A stretch of 64,000 bases of DNA from Erinaceus europaeus (Eukaryota > Chordata > Mammalia > Eulipotyphla > Erinaceidae): assembly GCF_950295315.1 (NCBI RefSeq), contig NC_080168.1, positions 66,411,254 through 66,475,253 of the forward strand, given 5' to 3'. Shown piece by piece: positions 49,741 to 61,697 of the stretch. The stretch's first letter is position 1; every line of letters starts with the position of its first letter. The position numbers were made by a program, and so were the translations under genes. Below the pieces are notes generated by a model. That model had not been told where the DNA came from. It saw nothing but the letters and a program-made list of their open reading frames with translations, and searched no databases.

Positions 49741-52094
49741 TGTTCTTAAAATTCCGGCTGCTCTAGCTGGCCAGGCTAGCTTCAAGGGCGGGTAACAGAG
49801 ATGCGGAGACATACGGCTGGGCAGGGAAGCTGTATTTCTTTATTCAGGAACAATGATTCATAAACTAAACCAAACTAATCACCAAACAGAACTCTGCTGT
49901 TTCTTTGCGGCGGCGCAAGCACTCTCTCTAACTCTGTAACTCTCCAACTCTGGAACTAGGAACCCTTCCTCGGGGTTCCTTGGGGCGGGGCCAAGCGGGC
50001 CCGCGAAATTAGCAGGACTGATCCAATTCTCTTGGCAGGGGAGAACTAGAACCCAATGTAAAGCATACAACAATTCCCCCTTTTCTTTAAACTAAATGGC
50101 TACAGTATCAAGGGTGTGGGGTGAACAGAAACCTATATCGTACAGGCATTTTTATAAAAAGAAACTGGCACAAACATGGAGAAACATACAAGCAAGTAAC
50201 AAGAACCAGTGTGCTGCTAAGGGAAAGCCTGAGGGGGCCATATCAGCCTCTGTGGGCTAAACTTTTTCAGCTTAAAAAAAAACATTTCTTGTCTCTGGGG
50301 GGCTACTTGCCTCGACGGGCATTTGCATGGGGGGGGGAATGGCCTAGAGTCCCAAAGGCAGCTGGCTGCAATTTACTTACTATGAAACAAAACTTGTTAT
50401 TAGCATATTTCTAATAGAGAAGGAATTTGAGACTTTTACATAGCAACAACGTCTTTTTAACCTTTTGTTACACCCATTCAAGATGGAGTCAGGAAAGGAA
50501 ACCTCAGGCATGAGAATAATTAGCATAGCCATTGTGCGATCTACCATTTCTAATAGAGAAGGTAATGGAGAGTTTTACACATCAACAAGTCTATTTAACC
50601 TTTTGTTTAGACCTACTTAGTTAAAATATATTGATTGTTAACTAATTTTTACCTCAGACTTTAAATGTAAGTTAATTTTATCTTTATGAGAATTACGTTG
50701 AAAACCTTTTTCATTTAACTTTGTCTAGTAAGAATTTAGCCTTAAAGTTACTGTTTACCAAACTTTAAACATACACATAAACATGGTCATTAGTACACAA
50801 GGAGAGAAACCTTTGTTACGAAGACATGTCATCTTAAACACGAATTTAAATCTGTACTGTCTTAGTTGTTGGAGGGGTTTCACCATCTGGAGGTGGCTTC
50901 CCGCGCAGCTTCACTTCTAGGAATTGCAGGTTGTGATCTCTGCACAAATCTCTGCATACTCCAGCTTGTCTGCCTTCTGACCGGACCGGCAGCTGGAGAT
51001 CTCGTGTGCCCAGTTTCGGCAGGGAGCCTGGGGGTCTGGGAGGTCCGGGATCGTTCCAGAATTCATAGCAAGAGGGCAGGCGGGCCAGTTTTGTAGAAGG
51101 CGTGGGCCTAGGTGCCCAGGGGTGGTGGCCATGATAGGCCGCCGCGGCCCTGCCCCATGGCCCTGCCATGTCTGCTGCCCTGCTCGCAGTGGCCGAGCAG
51201 CGTGGAGGGATCATGCGTCCGGTGCCCTGCGCCACGCAGTGGAGAGCCGGCTCATGTGGGCTGGCCTGTGTGCTGGCATCGGGCTCCTGCGTGGTGGCAT
51301 CGGGCTACAGCGTGTTGGCATCAGGCTCCAGCGCGCTGGTATCGGGCTCCTGTGTGTTGGCGTCAGCCTCCTGCGTGCTGGCGTCGGGCTCTTGGGGCTC
51401 TTGTGTGCTGGCATCGGCCTCCTGCGGGCTGCGGGGCTGTGGGGCTGCGGGCGCGGTGCGCGGGGTTGTCTGGGCGCAGCTGGCTGGCTGGCTGTTTAAC
51501 CAAGTGGAAACAGCAGCTCTGCACCTCGCCTCCCTCCCACTGGTTATTCCCGCTGGCTGTTCTGAGTTCGCCCAAGTGAGTGGAAACCACAGAGTGGTCC
51601 AGAGATAAATGTTCCAGAAACAGCGAAACAGTCTCGTGAAGAAAGAGCAGAGGCCTTTGGAGATCTCTTCACAAGCAGAAGAGAAGGCCATAGTGCATAG
51701 GTAGCCAAAATGTCTTTACTTATCTGAGAGATGCGCAGGACAGGTCCACGTGGGCGCCATTTGTTGTTAAAATTTTGGAGGCTCTAGCTGGCCTGGCTGG
51801 CTTCATGGGCGGGTAACAGAGACGCGGAGACATACGGCTGGGCAGGGAAGCTGTATTTCTTTATTCAGGAACAACGATTCATAAACTAAACCAAACTAAT
51901 CACCAAACAGAACTCTGCTGTCTCTTTGCGGCGGCGCAAGCACTCTCTCTAACTCTGTAACTCTCCAACTCTGGAACTCAGGAACCCTCTCTCGGGGTTC
52001 CTTGGGGCGGGGCCAAGCAGGCCCGCGAAATTAGCAGGACTGATCCAATTCTCTTGGTGGGGGAGAAATGGAACCCAATGTAAAGCATACAACA
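49741..52094 (-). mobile_element. NA-2: complete NA-family element inside L1 ORF2
   Basis: 2,354 bp with exact 6-bp duplications ATTTAC (49735-49740, 52095-52100). LTRs 49741-50072 and 51762-52094 differ at roughly 5%, so it is older than NA-1. The PBS (about 51743-51759, sense TGGCGCCCACGTGGACC) is a degraded Lys1,2 site, and the PPT is at 50073-50090. The L1 sequence is continuous across the insertion. Confidence 0.95.
50846..51691 (-). pseudogene. NA-2 copy of the NA-family ORF
   Basis: Start MAFSSACEEISKGLCSFFT (51691) and the repeat zone with EPDAST/EADANT-type units are open to 51305. The carboxyl part 50846-51235 is open in another frame and ends 'LRGKPPPDGETPPTTKT'. At least one frameshift lies in the repeat zone. 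Its homology to NA-1 supports the start and frame chosen there. Confidence 0.75.
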
Positions 52095-53885
52095 ATTTAC
52101 GTATATTAAACCAACCTTGCATGCCTGGGATAAACCCCATTGGTCATGATGAACAATCTTTTTGATATACTGCTGTATCCAGTTGGCTAGAATTTTGTTC
52201 AATATTTTCGCATCTATGTTCATCAGAGATATTGGTCTGTAGTTTTCTTTTTTGGTTGTGTCCCTGTCTGCTTTTGGTATCAGGGTGATGTTGGCTTCAT
52301 AGAAGCTGGCAGGGAGTATTCCAGTGTCTTCAATCTTCTGGAAGACTTTTAAAAGTAGAGGTATTAGTTCTTCTTTGAAGGTTTTTAAGAATTCATTTGT
52401 AAAACCATCTGGTCCAGGACTTTTATTTTTGGGGAGATTTTTGATAACTGTTTCAATTTCATTAGCTGTGATGGGCCTGTTTATGTTATCCACTTCCTCT
52501 TTACTTAGTTTTGGAAGTTTGTAGGTATCTAGGAAATTGTCCATTTCTTCCAGGTTCTCTAGCTTGGTGGCATATAGTTGTTCATAGAAACCTCGCAAGA
52601 TATGTTGAATTTCTGTGGTGTCTGTTGTGATATCTCCTCTTTCATTTACTATCCGATTTATTTGGGTCTTCTCCCTTTTTTGTTTTGTGAGTCTGGCTAA
52701 AGGTTTGTAGATTTTGTTTACTCTTTCGAAGAACCAACATTTACTTTCGTTGATCTTTTGTGTTGTTTTCCTATTCTCAATGTTATTTATTTCTGCCCTA
52801 ACTTTAGTGATTTCTGTCCTTCTGGTTGCTTTAGGGTTCCTTTGTTGTTCTTCTTCTAGGTCTTTAAGATGTGCAATCAGACTGTTTATTTGTGCTTTTT
52901 CTTGTTTCCTAATGTGTGCTTGTATAGCTATGAACTTCCCTCTTAGGACTGCTTTAGCTGTGTCCCAAATATTTTGATAGCTTGTGTCTTCATTTTCATT
53001 GAACTCTCAAAACATTTTGATTTCTTCCCTGATTTCCTCTTTGACCCAGAAGTTGTTAAGAAGTGTACTGTTGAGCTTCCACATTTTGAGACTGTTACTA
53101 ATCTTTTGTTGATTGTTAAGTGTTAGTTTAATTCCACTGTGGTCTGAGAAGATGCTTGGGATGATTTCAATGCTCTTGAATTGGCTGATGCTGTCTTTGT
53201 GGCCTAATATTTGGTCTGTCCTTGAGAATGACCCATGTGGATTTGAGTCAAATGTGTATTCCAGTTTCTTGGAATGAATGACTCTGAAAATGTCCAATAG
53301 TTCTAGTTTATCTATCTCTTCATTTAGCTCCCTTATGTCTTTATTGATTTTCTGCCTGGATGATCTGTCAAGTTGAGATAGTGGGGTGTTGAAGTCCCCT
53401 ACTATGATTGTGTTACTGTTAATATATTGCTGTAGCTCTTTCAGTAGAAGTTTGATGTATTTAGATGGCTTCTCATTGGGTGCATAGATGTTAATAATTT
53501 TTAAGTCCTCTTGATTGACTGATCCTCTGAGCATTAAGTAGTGTCCATTCCTATCATTTTTAATATTATCTATTTTAAAGTCTATCATGTCAGATATGAG
53601 AATAGCTGTTCCTGACCTTTTTTGTGGGCCATTGGCTTGTATGAATGATAGTTTTCCATCCTTTCACTTTAAGTCTGTGTTTGTCTTGTTGTGTTAGGTG
53701 GGTTTACTGTAGATAGCATATTGTTGGGTTGTGTTTTCTGATCCATCTTCCTACTCTGTGTCTTTTAATAGGTGAATTCAGGCCATTGACATTTATAGAT
53801 ATCAAAGATTGAAGATATTTTAACGCCATTCTTGTAGAGTTTTAGAGTGTTTTGATATATGTCCTATTTGTGGTGGTCTGGTTGT

Positions 53886-54860
53886 TTATAGGAGACCTTT
53901 CAGAACTTCTTTCAGGGCAGGCTTGGTGATTGCTGATTCCTTCAACTGTTGCTTGTCTGAGAAGGTTTTGATGCCTCCATCTAGTCTGAATGACAGTCTA
54001 GCAGGATATAGTATTCTTGGCTGAAAGCCTTTCTCATTCAGCACTCGATAGATAACTTGCCATTCTCTTCTGGCCTCTAGTGTTTGTATGGAGAAGTCTG
54101 CTGCTAATTTTATGGGTTTTCCTTTATAGGTGACTCTTTGTTTTTCTCTTGCAGCCTTGAGGATCCTTTCTTTATCCTTATTCCTTTCCATTCTAAATAT
54201 GATATGTCTTGGTGTCTTTAGGTCTGGGTTAATTCTGTTTGGGACCCTCTGGGCTTCTTGAATTTTTATGTCTGTGATGTTGTCTAGACTAGAGAAGTTT
54301 TCAGCTACTATGGCCTGGAAAATGCTTTCTTCCTCTCCTTCTCTTTATTCCCCTGGTATGCCAATAATGCCTATATTGTTTCTTTTGAAGTCATCCCATA
54401 GGACTCTGTTGTTGTCTTCAGCATCTCTTAATCTCTTTTTGAGATCTCTTACTTCTTTTTTAGTTGTCTCTAATTCATCCTCAATCTTGCTAATTCTGTC
54501 TTCAACCTCATTGATTCTATTCTCTCTGCCCTCTACTGCTTTCTGGAGTTCATCTATTTTGTTGCCCTGCTCTGATACTGTTTTAGCTTGTTCAGCTAGT
54601 TGCATTCTTAGTTCAGCGATTTCAGCTTTCAGCTCTCTAATAACCATGAGATAATTAGTATTTTCTTCCATATTCTCATTTGTTGTTCATGCATTTCTGA
54701 TTACAATTTTTTCAAATTCTTTACTCACTCCTGTTATTATTTCCTTAATTAATGTTTGGATGTTGAACTCGTTGTTTTGTGCTTCACTCTCTGGAGGACT
54801 TTTAGCTGGACTGTTGTCCTGGTTCGGTTCTCCAATATTTTTTCTTGTTGTTTTAACCAT
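53886..54860 (-). pseudogene. L1 ORF1 (RNA-binding chaperone)
   Basis: ATG at 54858-54860, a TGA at about codon 57, then a coiled-coil segment at 54345-54671 (heptads such as 'EVEDRISKIEDELETTKKEV') and the RNA-binding C-terminal part at 53886-54191 ('EARREWQVIYRVLNEKG', 'ILYPARLSFRLDGGIKTF'). Frameshift near 54340. Confidence 0.88.
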
Positions 54861-55660
54861 TTTATATATTATGTTATGAGTTCCCTTTATCAGTACTTTT
54901 CAAATTATTGATCACTATTGCCTGGATTGATTTGTGTCTAAGTAAGTTAATTAAAGGGTTCACAGTGATGGAAGTTAACAGTTATTTCAATCCCTGAGTT
55001 GGAGCTCAGTGGTTTAAAAGCCTCTTTCTTTCTTTTTTTTTTTTTCTTCCCTGTTGGCTATGGGAGCCTGAGGGCTTTTAAACTGTCAATAGGCTTCTTA
55101 GCTTAATCACTGACTCCTGACCAAGAGATAAAGCAGGTTGTGGCAGAGATAATCCAGTGGTTATGCAAAGAGACTTTCACAGCCCCTCAGCTATGCCACC
55201 AAGGTATAGGTCTTCTTCTGAGTTTCCTGGTTAGATCTCTGTCCCCTGGTGTCCCTCCCTGTTGCTGTTCCAGATTCTGAGGGTAGTAGCAATGGAGACT
55301 CAGAGTTGCACTTGGTGAGTCTCTGGGGAGTCCTCTCCTCCCTTAAGCTGTCCCCTTGTTGGTGGAGCAGACTGGAGGTGGTGTCTCAACTGATAAACTG
55401 CTGAACTGTTAGCAGTCACTTAATCTCTCATTAGGCCCCTCTCTCCTCTCTGTCACCAGCCAACCGTGTTTGTACTCACGGGTGATTTACTGGGTTTCTT
55501 GGTCATTCTAGTCCTGTCTTGTTTCGGTCCCGGGTGGTCTCCTTTGGTATTCCTAGTTGATCCAGGAGAGGAGAGGAGAGGACAGGAGAGGAGAGGAGAG
55601 GAGAGGAGGGAAAGCGATCTGCTGCTCGTAGCTCTGCCTCCGGAAGTCCAGTCCCACAGA
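54861..55660 (-). other. L1 5' UTR region with GGAGA minisatellite
   Basis: Upstream of ORF1 on the minus strand. The plus strand shows (GGAGA)n at about 55561-55612. The internal promoter of an L1 would lie here. The boundary with gamma-2 sequence is not sharp. Confidence 0.55.
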
Positions 55661-55669
55661 GCCTCTTTA

Positions 55670-56830
55670 AATTAGGTGTCACACACCGAAGGTATGTCTT
55701 CTGTGTGGAAAATGGCAGAAAGGCTATTGATATGTAAAAGTTTTCAAATACCTTCTCAACTAAAGAGGCGAAACTGGCCTGAGTGAGTAAAAGATAACAC
55801 AATGGTTATGTTTTGCCTGATGATGTTGCTCTGATAAATGAGGTTTAATATAAATGAGATGTGTAAAAATTATTTAATAAAACTTATCAAATATATATGG
55901 AGCTGTCTAGCTGTAGAGCTATATAGCTAACCTTTTATTACATTTTATTCAAAAAGTATGCCCCTGGTTTCCCTGAGGGAAAAAAAACTCTAGATATTGA
56001 AATATGAGAGAGACTAGGTAAAAAGTTAAGCGAGTTTTACGTCTGATATAGTCAAAAATGTTCTAGTTGAAACTTTTTACTTTGTAACTTGTTTAGAGAT
56101 TTTTTATCTTATTCATGAGTTAGTTAATGTTGCTTTCACAGTGACTTGCTCCTTCTGATAAAGTTGTTACTGAGATATCTCCCCTATTTAGAAAGACTAC
56201 AAAAATTATCAAATAATTGGCTTTTGAGAGTATAGATTCTACTTGTCAAACTTTAATTAGTTCTTTTAGAGAGTAAAAAAATTATCTGGTTTATTTCAGG
56301 ACATGACACTGTCAGAGATTTACTCTTGATAAATTAAGTTGATACATGGTGTTTCTGGTCTGATAGAAGATTTGTTTTGGCAAATCCTGATTTAACAAAA
56401 TTATTATTTTGAATATTTAAGCTATGAGGTTTATTTTAGCCTTTTAAGTTGCCATATTAGAGTTCTAAGGGGCAAAATCTATTAAGAGTTTTATATCTAC
56501 ACTTACTCATGATAACTTTGAGATGAGTAAAGATCTTAGAAAACTAAGTTATAATAGTGTACTTAAACTGTCTAAGCAGTTTAAAATAATGCTAAAAATG
56601 GTAATCATTTTATCATGTCAACATATTGGGTATTGACTTATTGACTTTATATACTATACTGGTATATCTGTTTGTTAAAAGGGCCTTCTAAAATTATATA
56701 GAGATGTATAGGCCAATTCTGGTCATTAGATTGTCAATTTTGGTAAACTCCTAATTTGGTTTTGTGTATGTCTTACTGGTTACAAATGTACGACTACAGC
56801 ATTGATACCCCTTCAATCATACCGCCAGGT
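55670..56830 (+). other. AT-rich interior of gamma-2 resembling the NA interior
   Basis: GATATGTAAAAGTTTTCAAA, ACCTTCTCAACTAAAGA and AACACAATGGTTATG resemble the order of blocks in NA-1 near 37720-37790. No coding frame. Confidence 0.45.
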
Positions 56831-57049
56831 TCTCTTAGGGGGTCTCCAAGGGGCAGTAAAATGGCCCACAGATCTCTCTAAGGTAAATAGAATGGCACTA
56901 AATTTGGCCTTTTGTTGCTCAAATCTGCCCCAGATAGTAGAAGAAAGTTACAGAAGACAGAAAGATTTAAAGGAAAGCTGAGAGATTGCTCAGAGGGTTT
57001 TTAAGAAGTTGGTAAATGTTTTGACATTAGACTTTGAAAAAAAAAAGAA

Positions 57050-57185
57050 AGAGAAAGTTGGGGCAGTGCCCAGAGGGAAAAGAAAAGTCAGAAAGATGGG
57101 GCTAAGGGTAGAGAAAGATCAGTGATGTTACTGCAAAGAGAAAGGACACTGGGAGAAAGGCTGTTTTATCAAAAAGCCATTTAGA
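57050..57185 (+). pseudogene. gag: gamma-2 nucleocapsid remnant
   Basis: A single zinc-knuckle motif at about 57123-57164. The codon for the first Cys is TGA; the rest reads 'CYCKEKGHWEKGC'. A charged stretch precedes it, as in gammaretroviral gag. The remainder of gag is missing. Confidence 0.7.
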
Positions 57186-57189
57186 CTGC

Positions 57190-58560
57190 TTGTGGATGAA
57201 CTTAAAGGCATAAGCCAGGAAATGTTGACCCAAAAAATTTGGGCCATGGCACAGACCCGTTGCCTATTTGTCAAATATGGGACCCAGTGGCTGCTGGATG
57301 GACAAAAATGCCTGAGGACAATAGCACCTGTGGCACAGCTGGTAAGGAAAGCAGACAAGCTATCACTGGGGCAAGTCCAATGCCCATCTAACCTGCCACC
57401 AAGCTCTGTTCCTAGACCAGCCATGAGTGAAATTCAGTGCTGCCACCAGCCTGAACCCTACCACCCTGATGTTGGAGATGGATCCTGAGGCCCCCCCTAA
57501 AAAAAGCTGCAAAGAGGTATGCCTTTGCTACATGGCGTGTGCATGGAGCATGTGGGGAGGGAAGATTCCTGACTCCCACCAGGAAGATGATCTAGCACAA
57601 GGAACCTACTGGAGGCTGCATGGACCCTGCAAGAAGCAGCCGTGATCCATTGTCCCGGACATCAGAAAAGAGACCGGAGGGAGGGCAGATGAAGCCACTT
57701 GTGCAACTACACAGCAAGCAGGGCCAACTTTGGCAGTGAAAGACCCTTGCTACAGTAAAGAGAAAGATAAGATGGGTGAGAGATTAAGACTAAGAAAAGA
57801 AAAGGTAGAAAGACATTGAAAAGTAGATTTTATAGAGGTGAAACCAGAGACTTTTGGGTATAAGTACTTGCTGATATTTATAGACACATTTTCAGGTTGG
57901 GTAGAGGTTTACCCAATAAAGTCTGAGGGGGCATAGATGGTGAGCAGTTAAAATTTTAGATTAAATAGTGCCCAGGGGGAGAGTTCCCTCTCACCATTGG
58001 TTCTGGTAAGCAGACATTCACTGCTTTTGTGTCTGTTAGTGGCCCGAGAAATGGGAACAAATTGGAAATTTCATTGTGCTAATGAGCCCTATATCTCTGG
58101 GCAGGTAGAGAGGTAAATTAGACCCTAAAGGAGACTTGAACTAAATTAACCCTTGAAACTGACGGGGGATGGGTACCACTGCTGCCCCTGGCCCTTCTGA
58201 GAGTGTGCTGCTTCCCATTTGTAAACAAACTGTCTTCCTTTGAAATTGCTTTTGGCAGACTGCTCTTGCTCTTGTCACTTATCCCACCAAAGTTAACAAG
58301 TTCTTACAAAATCCCCATCCTATATATTGCAGGACAATTGAAATGCTGTGCAACAAGCCTGGGGGAGGACCAGTCACAAGCTCTCAACAGATGCCACCAG
58401 TGGTTCCCCTTAAGGAGTAAAAATGGTTTTCTTACAAAATCAGAGGGGGCTTGGCCTGTTATCCCTGAGACAAAAAAAATAAGGTTGCTTCTACATGTGA
58501 CTACAGGGGCAAAGCTGGTTCGAGCTATGGTTTAACTGGTATTACCCTTTGGGCCTTGTG
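57190..58560 (+). pseudogene. pol: gamma-2 pol remnant: RT connection, RNase H, integrase
   Basis: Fragments in several frames. RT connection at 57230-57480 (a frame with 'APVAQLVRKADKLSLGQVQ'), RNase H end at about 57520-57690 ('HCPGHQK'), integrase core at 57820-57935 ('[16 protein letters not shown]'), the Glu region at about 58070-58120 ('SGQVER') and 'SFEIAFGR' at 58235. Most of RT and the protease are gone. No env follows before the 3' LTR. Confidence 0.8.
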
Positions 58561-58702
58561 TTCTAAATAAGTTCATAGTTATTGTTAAAAATCAACTGGA
58601 TATGATACAGCTGTTGGTTTTAAGACAAAACCAGCTCTGTCATTATCAGCTGTTAAGCCAAAAGACAAGAGATATTTAGCTAAGATTAGCTAAAGGAGGC
58701 AC

Positions 58703-58716
58703 AGAGAAAGGGGGGA
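58703..58716 (+). promoter_or_regulatory. Polypurine tract of gamma-2
   Basis: AGAGAAAGGGGGGA abuts the 3' LTR. Confidence 0.85.
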
Positions 58717-59077
58717 TGTTAAAATGTAAAAATTAGAGAAAATGGGCCCCTGGAGCCCCCCCCCCCCCCAGTAAGCCGTTTGTTTGACAAGAATCAGTTG
58801 AAGAAACATTTCCTGCTGACCAGGCAGAAGGGGAGATAACCAAAAGGTCACAACCCCTACCCCACTTCCTCCTGCTGTTGTTTGGGACATGCTGCTTGTC
58901 ACATAGAACCCTTGTCCTGAGCCCTATTTAAGCCCAGTAGAAATTGTAATCAGGGTTGAGCACCCAATACAGCTGTGGGTTCTCGGCCCTAGCCCTATCC
59001 CGGGCTAGTTAATAAAGCTCTTTGTCTTTACATCACCCTGGTCTCTTGGTGAATTTCTTGGATTACCGAACCTAACA
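58717..59077 (+). repeat. 3' LTR of gamma-2
   Basis: 361 bp matching 41126-41489; differences cluster in the C-run. Confidence 0.95.
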
Positions 59078-59086
59078 GTATATGTA

Positions 59087-59138
<52 letters not shown>
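59078..59138. repeat. (TATGTG)n microsatellite
   Basis: About ten TATGTG units. The same motif precedes the 5' LTR at 41111-41125, so the array was the integration site. Confidence 0.95.
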
Positions 59139-59139
<1 letters not shown>

Positions 59140-59325
59140 GAGAGAGAGAGAAGATAGACACCTGCAGACGTGCAGACCTACAGACCTGCAGACCTGCTTC
59201 ACTGCTTAGGAAGCAACATCCCTGCTGGTGGGGAGTCAGGGGCTCGAACTGGGATCTTTGTGTGGGTCCTTGTGCTTTGTACTATGTACACTTAATCTGA
59301 TGTGCTCTCACCTGGGCACCCCTCC
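59140..59325 (-). repeat. SINE-A, reverse
   Basis: GAGAGAGAAGATAGACACCT, GGTGGGGAGTCAGGGGCTCG and a reversed head. ACCTACAGACCTGCAGACCT shows local expansion. Confidence 0.85.
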
Positions 59326-59755
59326 CTCACTTCTCCCCCTCCCTCCCTCCCTTCCTTCCTTCTCCAGAGGCAGAGAATGAAAGAGACTACATCTGTTCCC
59401 TGAGGAGAGGCTGGTCTTTAGTCTGGGTGGCATGCATGGCAAAGCAGCAGCCCAGATGAGTTATTTTGCCAGCTGTTTTCTCTGATCTTGGGGGAGGTGA
59501 CTCTTAGACCATACCTGCCTCTGGATTCCAGGAAGAGTTTTGAGAAAACTAGCCCCAAGTCCCCTGGTGTACATATCACACTGAAGATGCTTAACTCTGT
59601 AGGGTGCAGCCAAGTGAATCAGTGGGAAATTATGCCTCGGTGGTTAACCGTTAACTGTTGAGAGAGGTGTGCGTTCCAATTGAAACAGATCTGGAAAAAC
59701 CAGTGTGATCATTTTATGGCTGGAGGCCTGGAGATTTAAAAAGTTAGAGAGAGGG
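59326..59755. other. Unassigned DNA
   Basis: CCCT-rich tract at about 59330-59365, otherwise featureless. Confidence 0.3.
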
Positions 59756-59896
59756 CTGGGGAGACAGAACAATGGTTTTGCGAAAGACTCTCCTGCCTGA
59801 GGCACTAAGGTCACAGCAGGGCTCTGGTCTCTCTGTATCTTTCTTCCTTGTCTCTCTCATTGAAATAAAATAAATAAAATATTTTTTTAAAAAAGT
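59756..59896 (+). repeat. SINE-D
   Basis: GGCTGGGGAGACAGAACAAT, AGCAGGGCTCTGGTCTCTCT and CATTGAAATAAAATAAATAA. Confidence 0.8.
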
Positions 59897-60052
59897 ATAA
59901 TAGAGCTTGGCTGCTATCAAAGCCAAGCTGCTGGCCTCAGAAGCTGGGCCCTTCACTGCACTGGGGACATGAGGTGAGGGAGAGAGAGACATAGTAATAG
60001 CTACTACTGTTTATTGGGCACAGAGTACATTCTGTCCTTGAGCAACTACTAC

Positions 60053-60655
60053 CAGAACCCAGTGGTGGTGCATTTGGTTGAGCTCACACATTACTTTGTG
60101 CAAGGACCCTGGTTCAAATCCCCCATCTGTACCTGGAGGAGGGAAGCTTCACAATTGGTGAAACAGTACCACATGTGCCTCTTTTTCTCTCTCCTCCATT
60201 TCCGCCTTCCCCCTCAATTTCCATCTGCAGTGCTAGCTTCGCGGGTGGGAGAAAGATGACCAGGGACTCATGGCTGAGTGGGACACAGTTCAATCTTTAT
60301 TGATGAGAAACGCAGTGCAATCTAACTATTCTCTAATCACAATCCTGTCTTATAGATCTCCTGAGGCGGAAGTGTCAGGTCAGAAGAGGATGTACGTAGG
60401 ATAGGGGGTGGGGAGAAGGAAAAATCTCTAGAACCAGTGGGGATTAAACAGTGGAAAACATGATGTGACTAGGAGAGGGGGCAGAGTGGATAAAGAGCGT
60501 GAATCAGTGGGGATTAAACCAGATCGGGTCTCAAAACAATGATTATGTAAATAGACCACAGCATCAAGCAATGCAACAGAAGGAGTCTTAGAAGCAGAAT
60601 TAAGAAGCAGACCAACACCCTCAGTCCTAGCAGATAGAAAAATAAAATTAATTAA
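60053..60655 (+). repeat. SINE-A, short form, split by an LTR-2-like copy
   Basis: CCAGTGGTGGTGCATTTGGT to CCCCCTCAATTTC, interrupted near 60226, resuming near 60630 with AGATAGAAAAATAAA and the A-rich tail. Confidence 0.75.
60226..60630 (-). mobile_element. Solo LTR, LTR-2-like, reverse
   Basis: Reverse-complement U5 blocks (GCGGGTGGGAGAAAGATGAC, CCAGGGACTCATGGCTGAGT), a TTTATT signal near 60297, and ATGTAAATAGACCACAGC, all matching LTR-2 in reverse. Exact ends and target duplication were not resolved. Confidence 0.75.
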
Positions 60656-60659
60656 ATAA

Positions 60660-61388
60660 ATCTTTAAAAACTACTGCTGCCCTCACTTGAGAGGAAAGCA
60701 TGGAGGCTGGGAGAGGTGCGTCAACATCAAAGACTCCCAAGGGTCCTGAGGACTATGCAGGCTCATCAAGTTGTGTGACTCATCCAGTCTGCCTGCAGTG
60801 CCTCCTCCTCCTCATCGTCTTGTTTTGCCACCAGAGCTTTGCACCCAGCAGACTCTCTTTTCCAGATAGAGGAAGAGAGAGACACCCTACAACACATCTC
60901 CACTGCTCCTGAAGCTCCCCCTCTGTAAGGCACTCCCATGTAGTGGTGCTGGGGCTCCAGCATGAGTCCTCCAGCATCAGTGTGAGCTCCACCAGGTGGC
61001 CTGTCTTCTTGCTCCTCCTCCTCTTCCTTCTTATGGAGGGTCTCTGCCCCTGACTATTAGTGAGTCCTCTTGGCCCAAACAGCAGCTACAAGTCCACAGC
61101 AGTCCCTTCTCCTCTGCCACAATCTTTCCTGATCCATAGTGCCCCGAACTTGCAGCATTTTGGCTACAGAATCCTGTGAGGTTCCTGCCCCTCCTGCCTT
61201 CCCTTCCCCAAGATGGACTGTTGCTCAGCAACCTGAGATGCTTCAGAGGCTCCACATTTTCTGGGGAGTCTGTGCAGGGTGCTGGAATGTTTCCACCTTA
61301 GTTTGTGCAAAGCCGCACAGCTAGGCAGGAGGATGAGGAGGACTCAGACCCTACTCAGGTAACTAACTACACACTACAGTGGTCAGGA
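60660..61388. other. Unassigned DNA
   Basis: Short ORFs on both strands around 60700-61324 have no domain. CTCCTC-rich tracts near 60805 and 61012. No gene supported. Confidence 0.3.
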
Positions 61389-61697
61389 TGTTATGCCTGA
61401 ATTTTAGGTCCCGTTCCTGAAGAGAGGAGGCCAGAGTCACATGCAAGAACAAGAACCTTTACTGAAACAAGCTTAAGCCTGGGCTACAAGCACTTTCCCA
61501 ATAGTGGCTTGTGAGCCCCAAAGAGACACAGACAGATTCCTTTTATACACAACAGGAGGGGGAACTTGAGGGGTCACTTAAAGTTCAGACCTGTTTGTCA
61601 GGGAATTTTGACCACAATCCCTGACCACAGTCCGGCAGTTTTTGTCAGTTAAGCAAATTTTGGGTTTCGGGGCTATCATGACCTCCGTCTACACAAC
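61389..61697 (-). mobile_element. Solo LTR related to gamma-1 LTR, reverse
   Basis: TGTTATGCCTGAATTTTAGG, AGAACCTTTACTGAAACAAG and CTTAAGCCTGGGCTACAAGC follow the gamma-1 LTR order (AGAACCTTTATTGTCAAGCT). It ends CCGTCTACACA. It is longer than the gamma-1 LTR; ends are approximate. Confidence 0.65.

Larger units (their letters stand above)
48353..53820 (-). pseudogene. L1 ORF2 (endonuclease and reverse transcriptase), split by NA-2
   Basis: Endonuclease at 53007-53588 with 'IIVGDFNTPLSQLDR' and 'SDHSGIKL'. RT start at 52101-52598 with '[14 protein letters not shown]' and '[19 protein letters not shown]'. After NA-2 come '[17 protein letters not shown]' (49499-49726) and the active-site '[10 protein letters not shown]' (49204-49539). 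The C-terminal part is 48353-49029. Several frameshifts; non-functional. Confidence 0.9.
48353..55660 (-). mobile_element. L1 retrotransposon, antisense in gamma-2, 3' end lost, split by NA-2
   Basis: ORF2, ORF1 and a 5' UTR are read on the minus strand over about 4.95 kb (excluding NA-2 and its duplication). The L1 3' end (ORF2 tail, 3' UTR, poly-A) is absent at the NA-3 boundary, so a deletion probably removed it. The 5' end near 55660 is approximate. Confidence 0.85.
41126..59077 (+). mobile_element. Gammaretrovirus-like provirus gamma-2 with nested insertions
   Basis: LTRs 41126-41489 and 58717-59077 (roughly 3-4% different) with GTAT on both sides (41122-41125, 59078-59081), a 4-bp duplication typical of gammaretroviruses. 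The site is a TATGTG microsatellite, so the repeat gives weaker support than usual. Of 17.95 kb, 43133 to about 55660 are later insertions. The proviral remainder (about 5.4 kb) keeps a Pro-type PBS, one nucleocapsid motif and decayed RT connection, RNase H and integrase. Confidence 0.88.
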
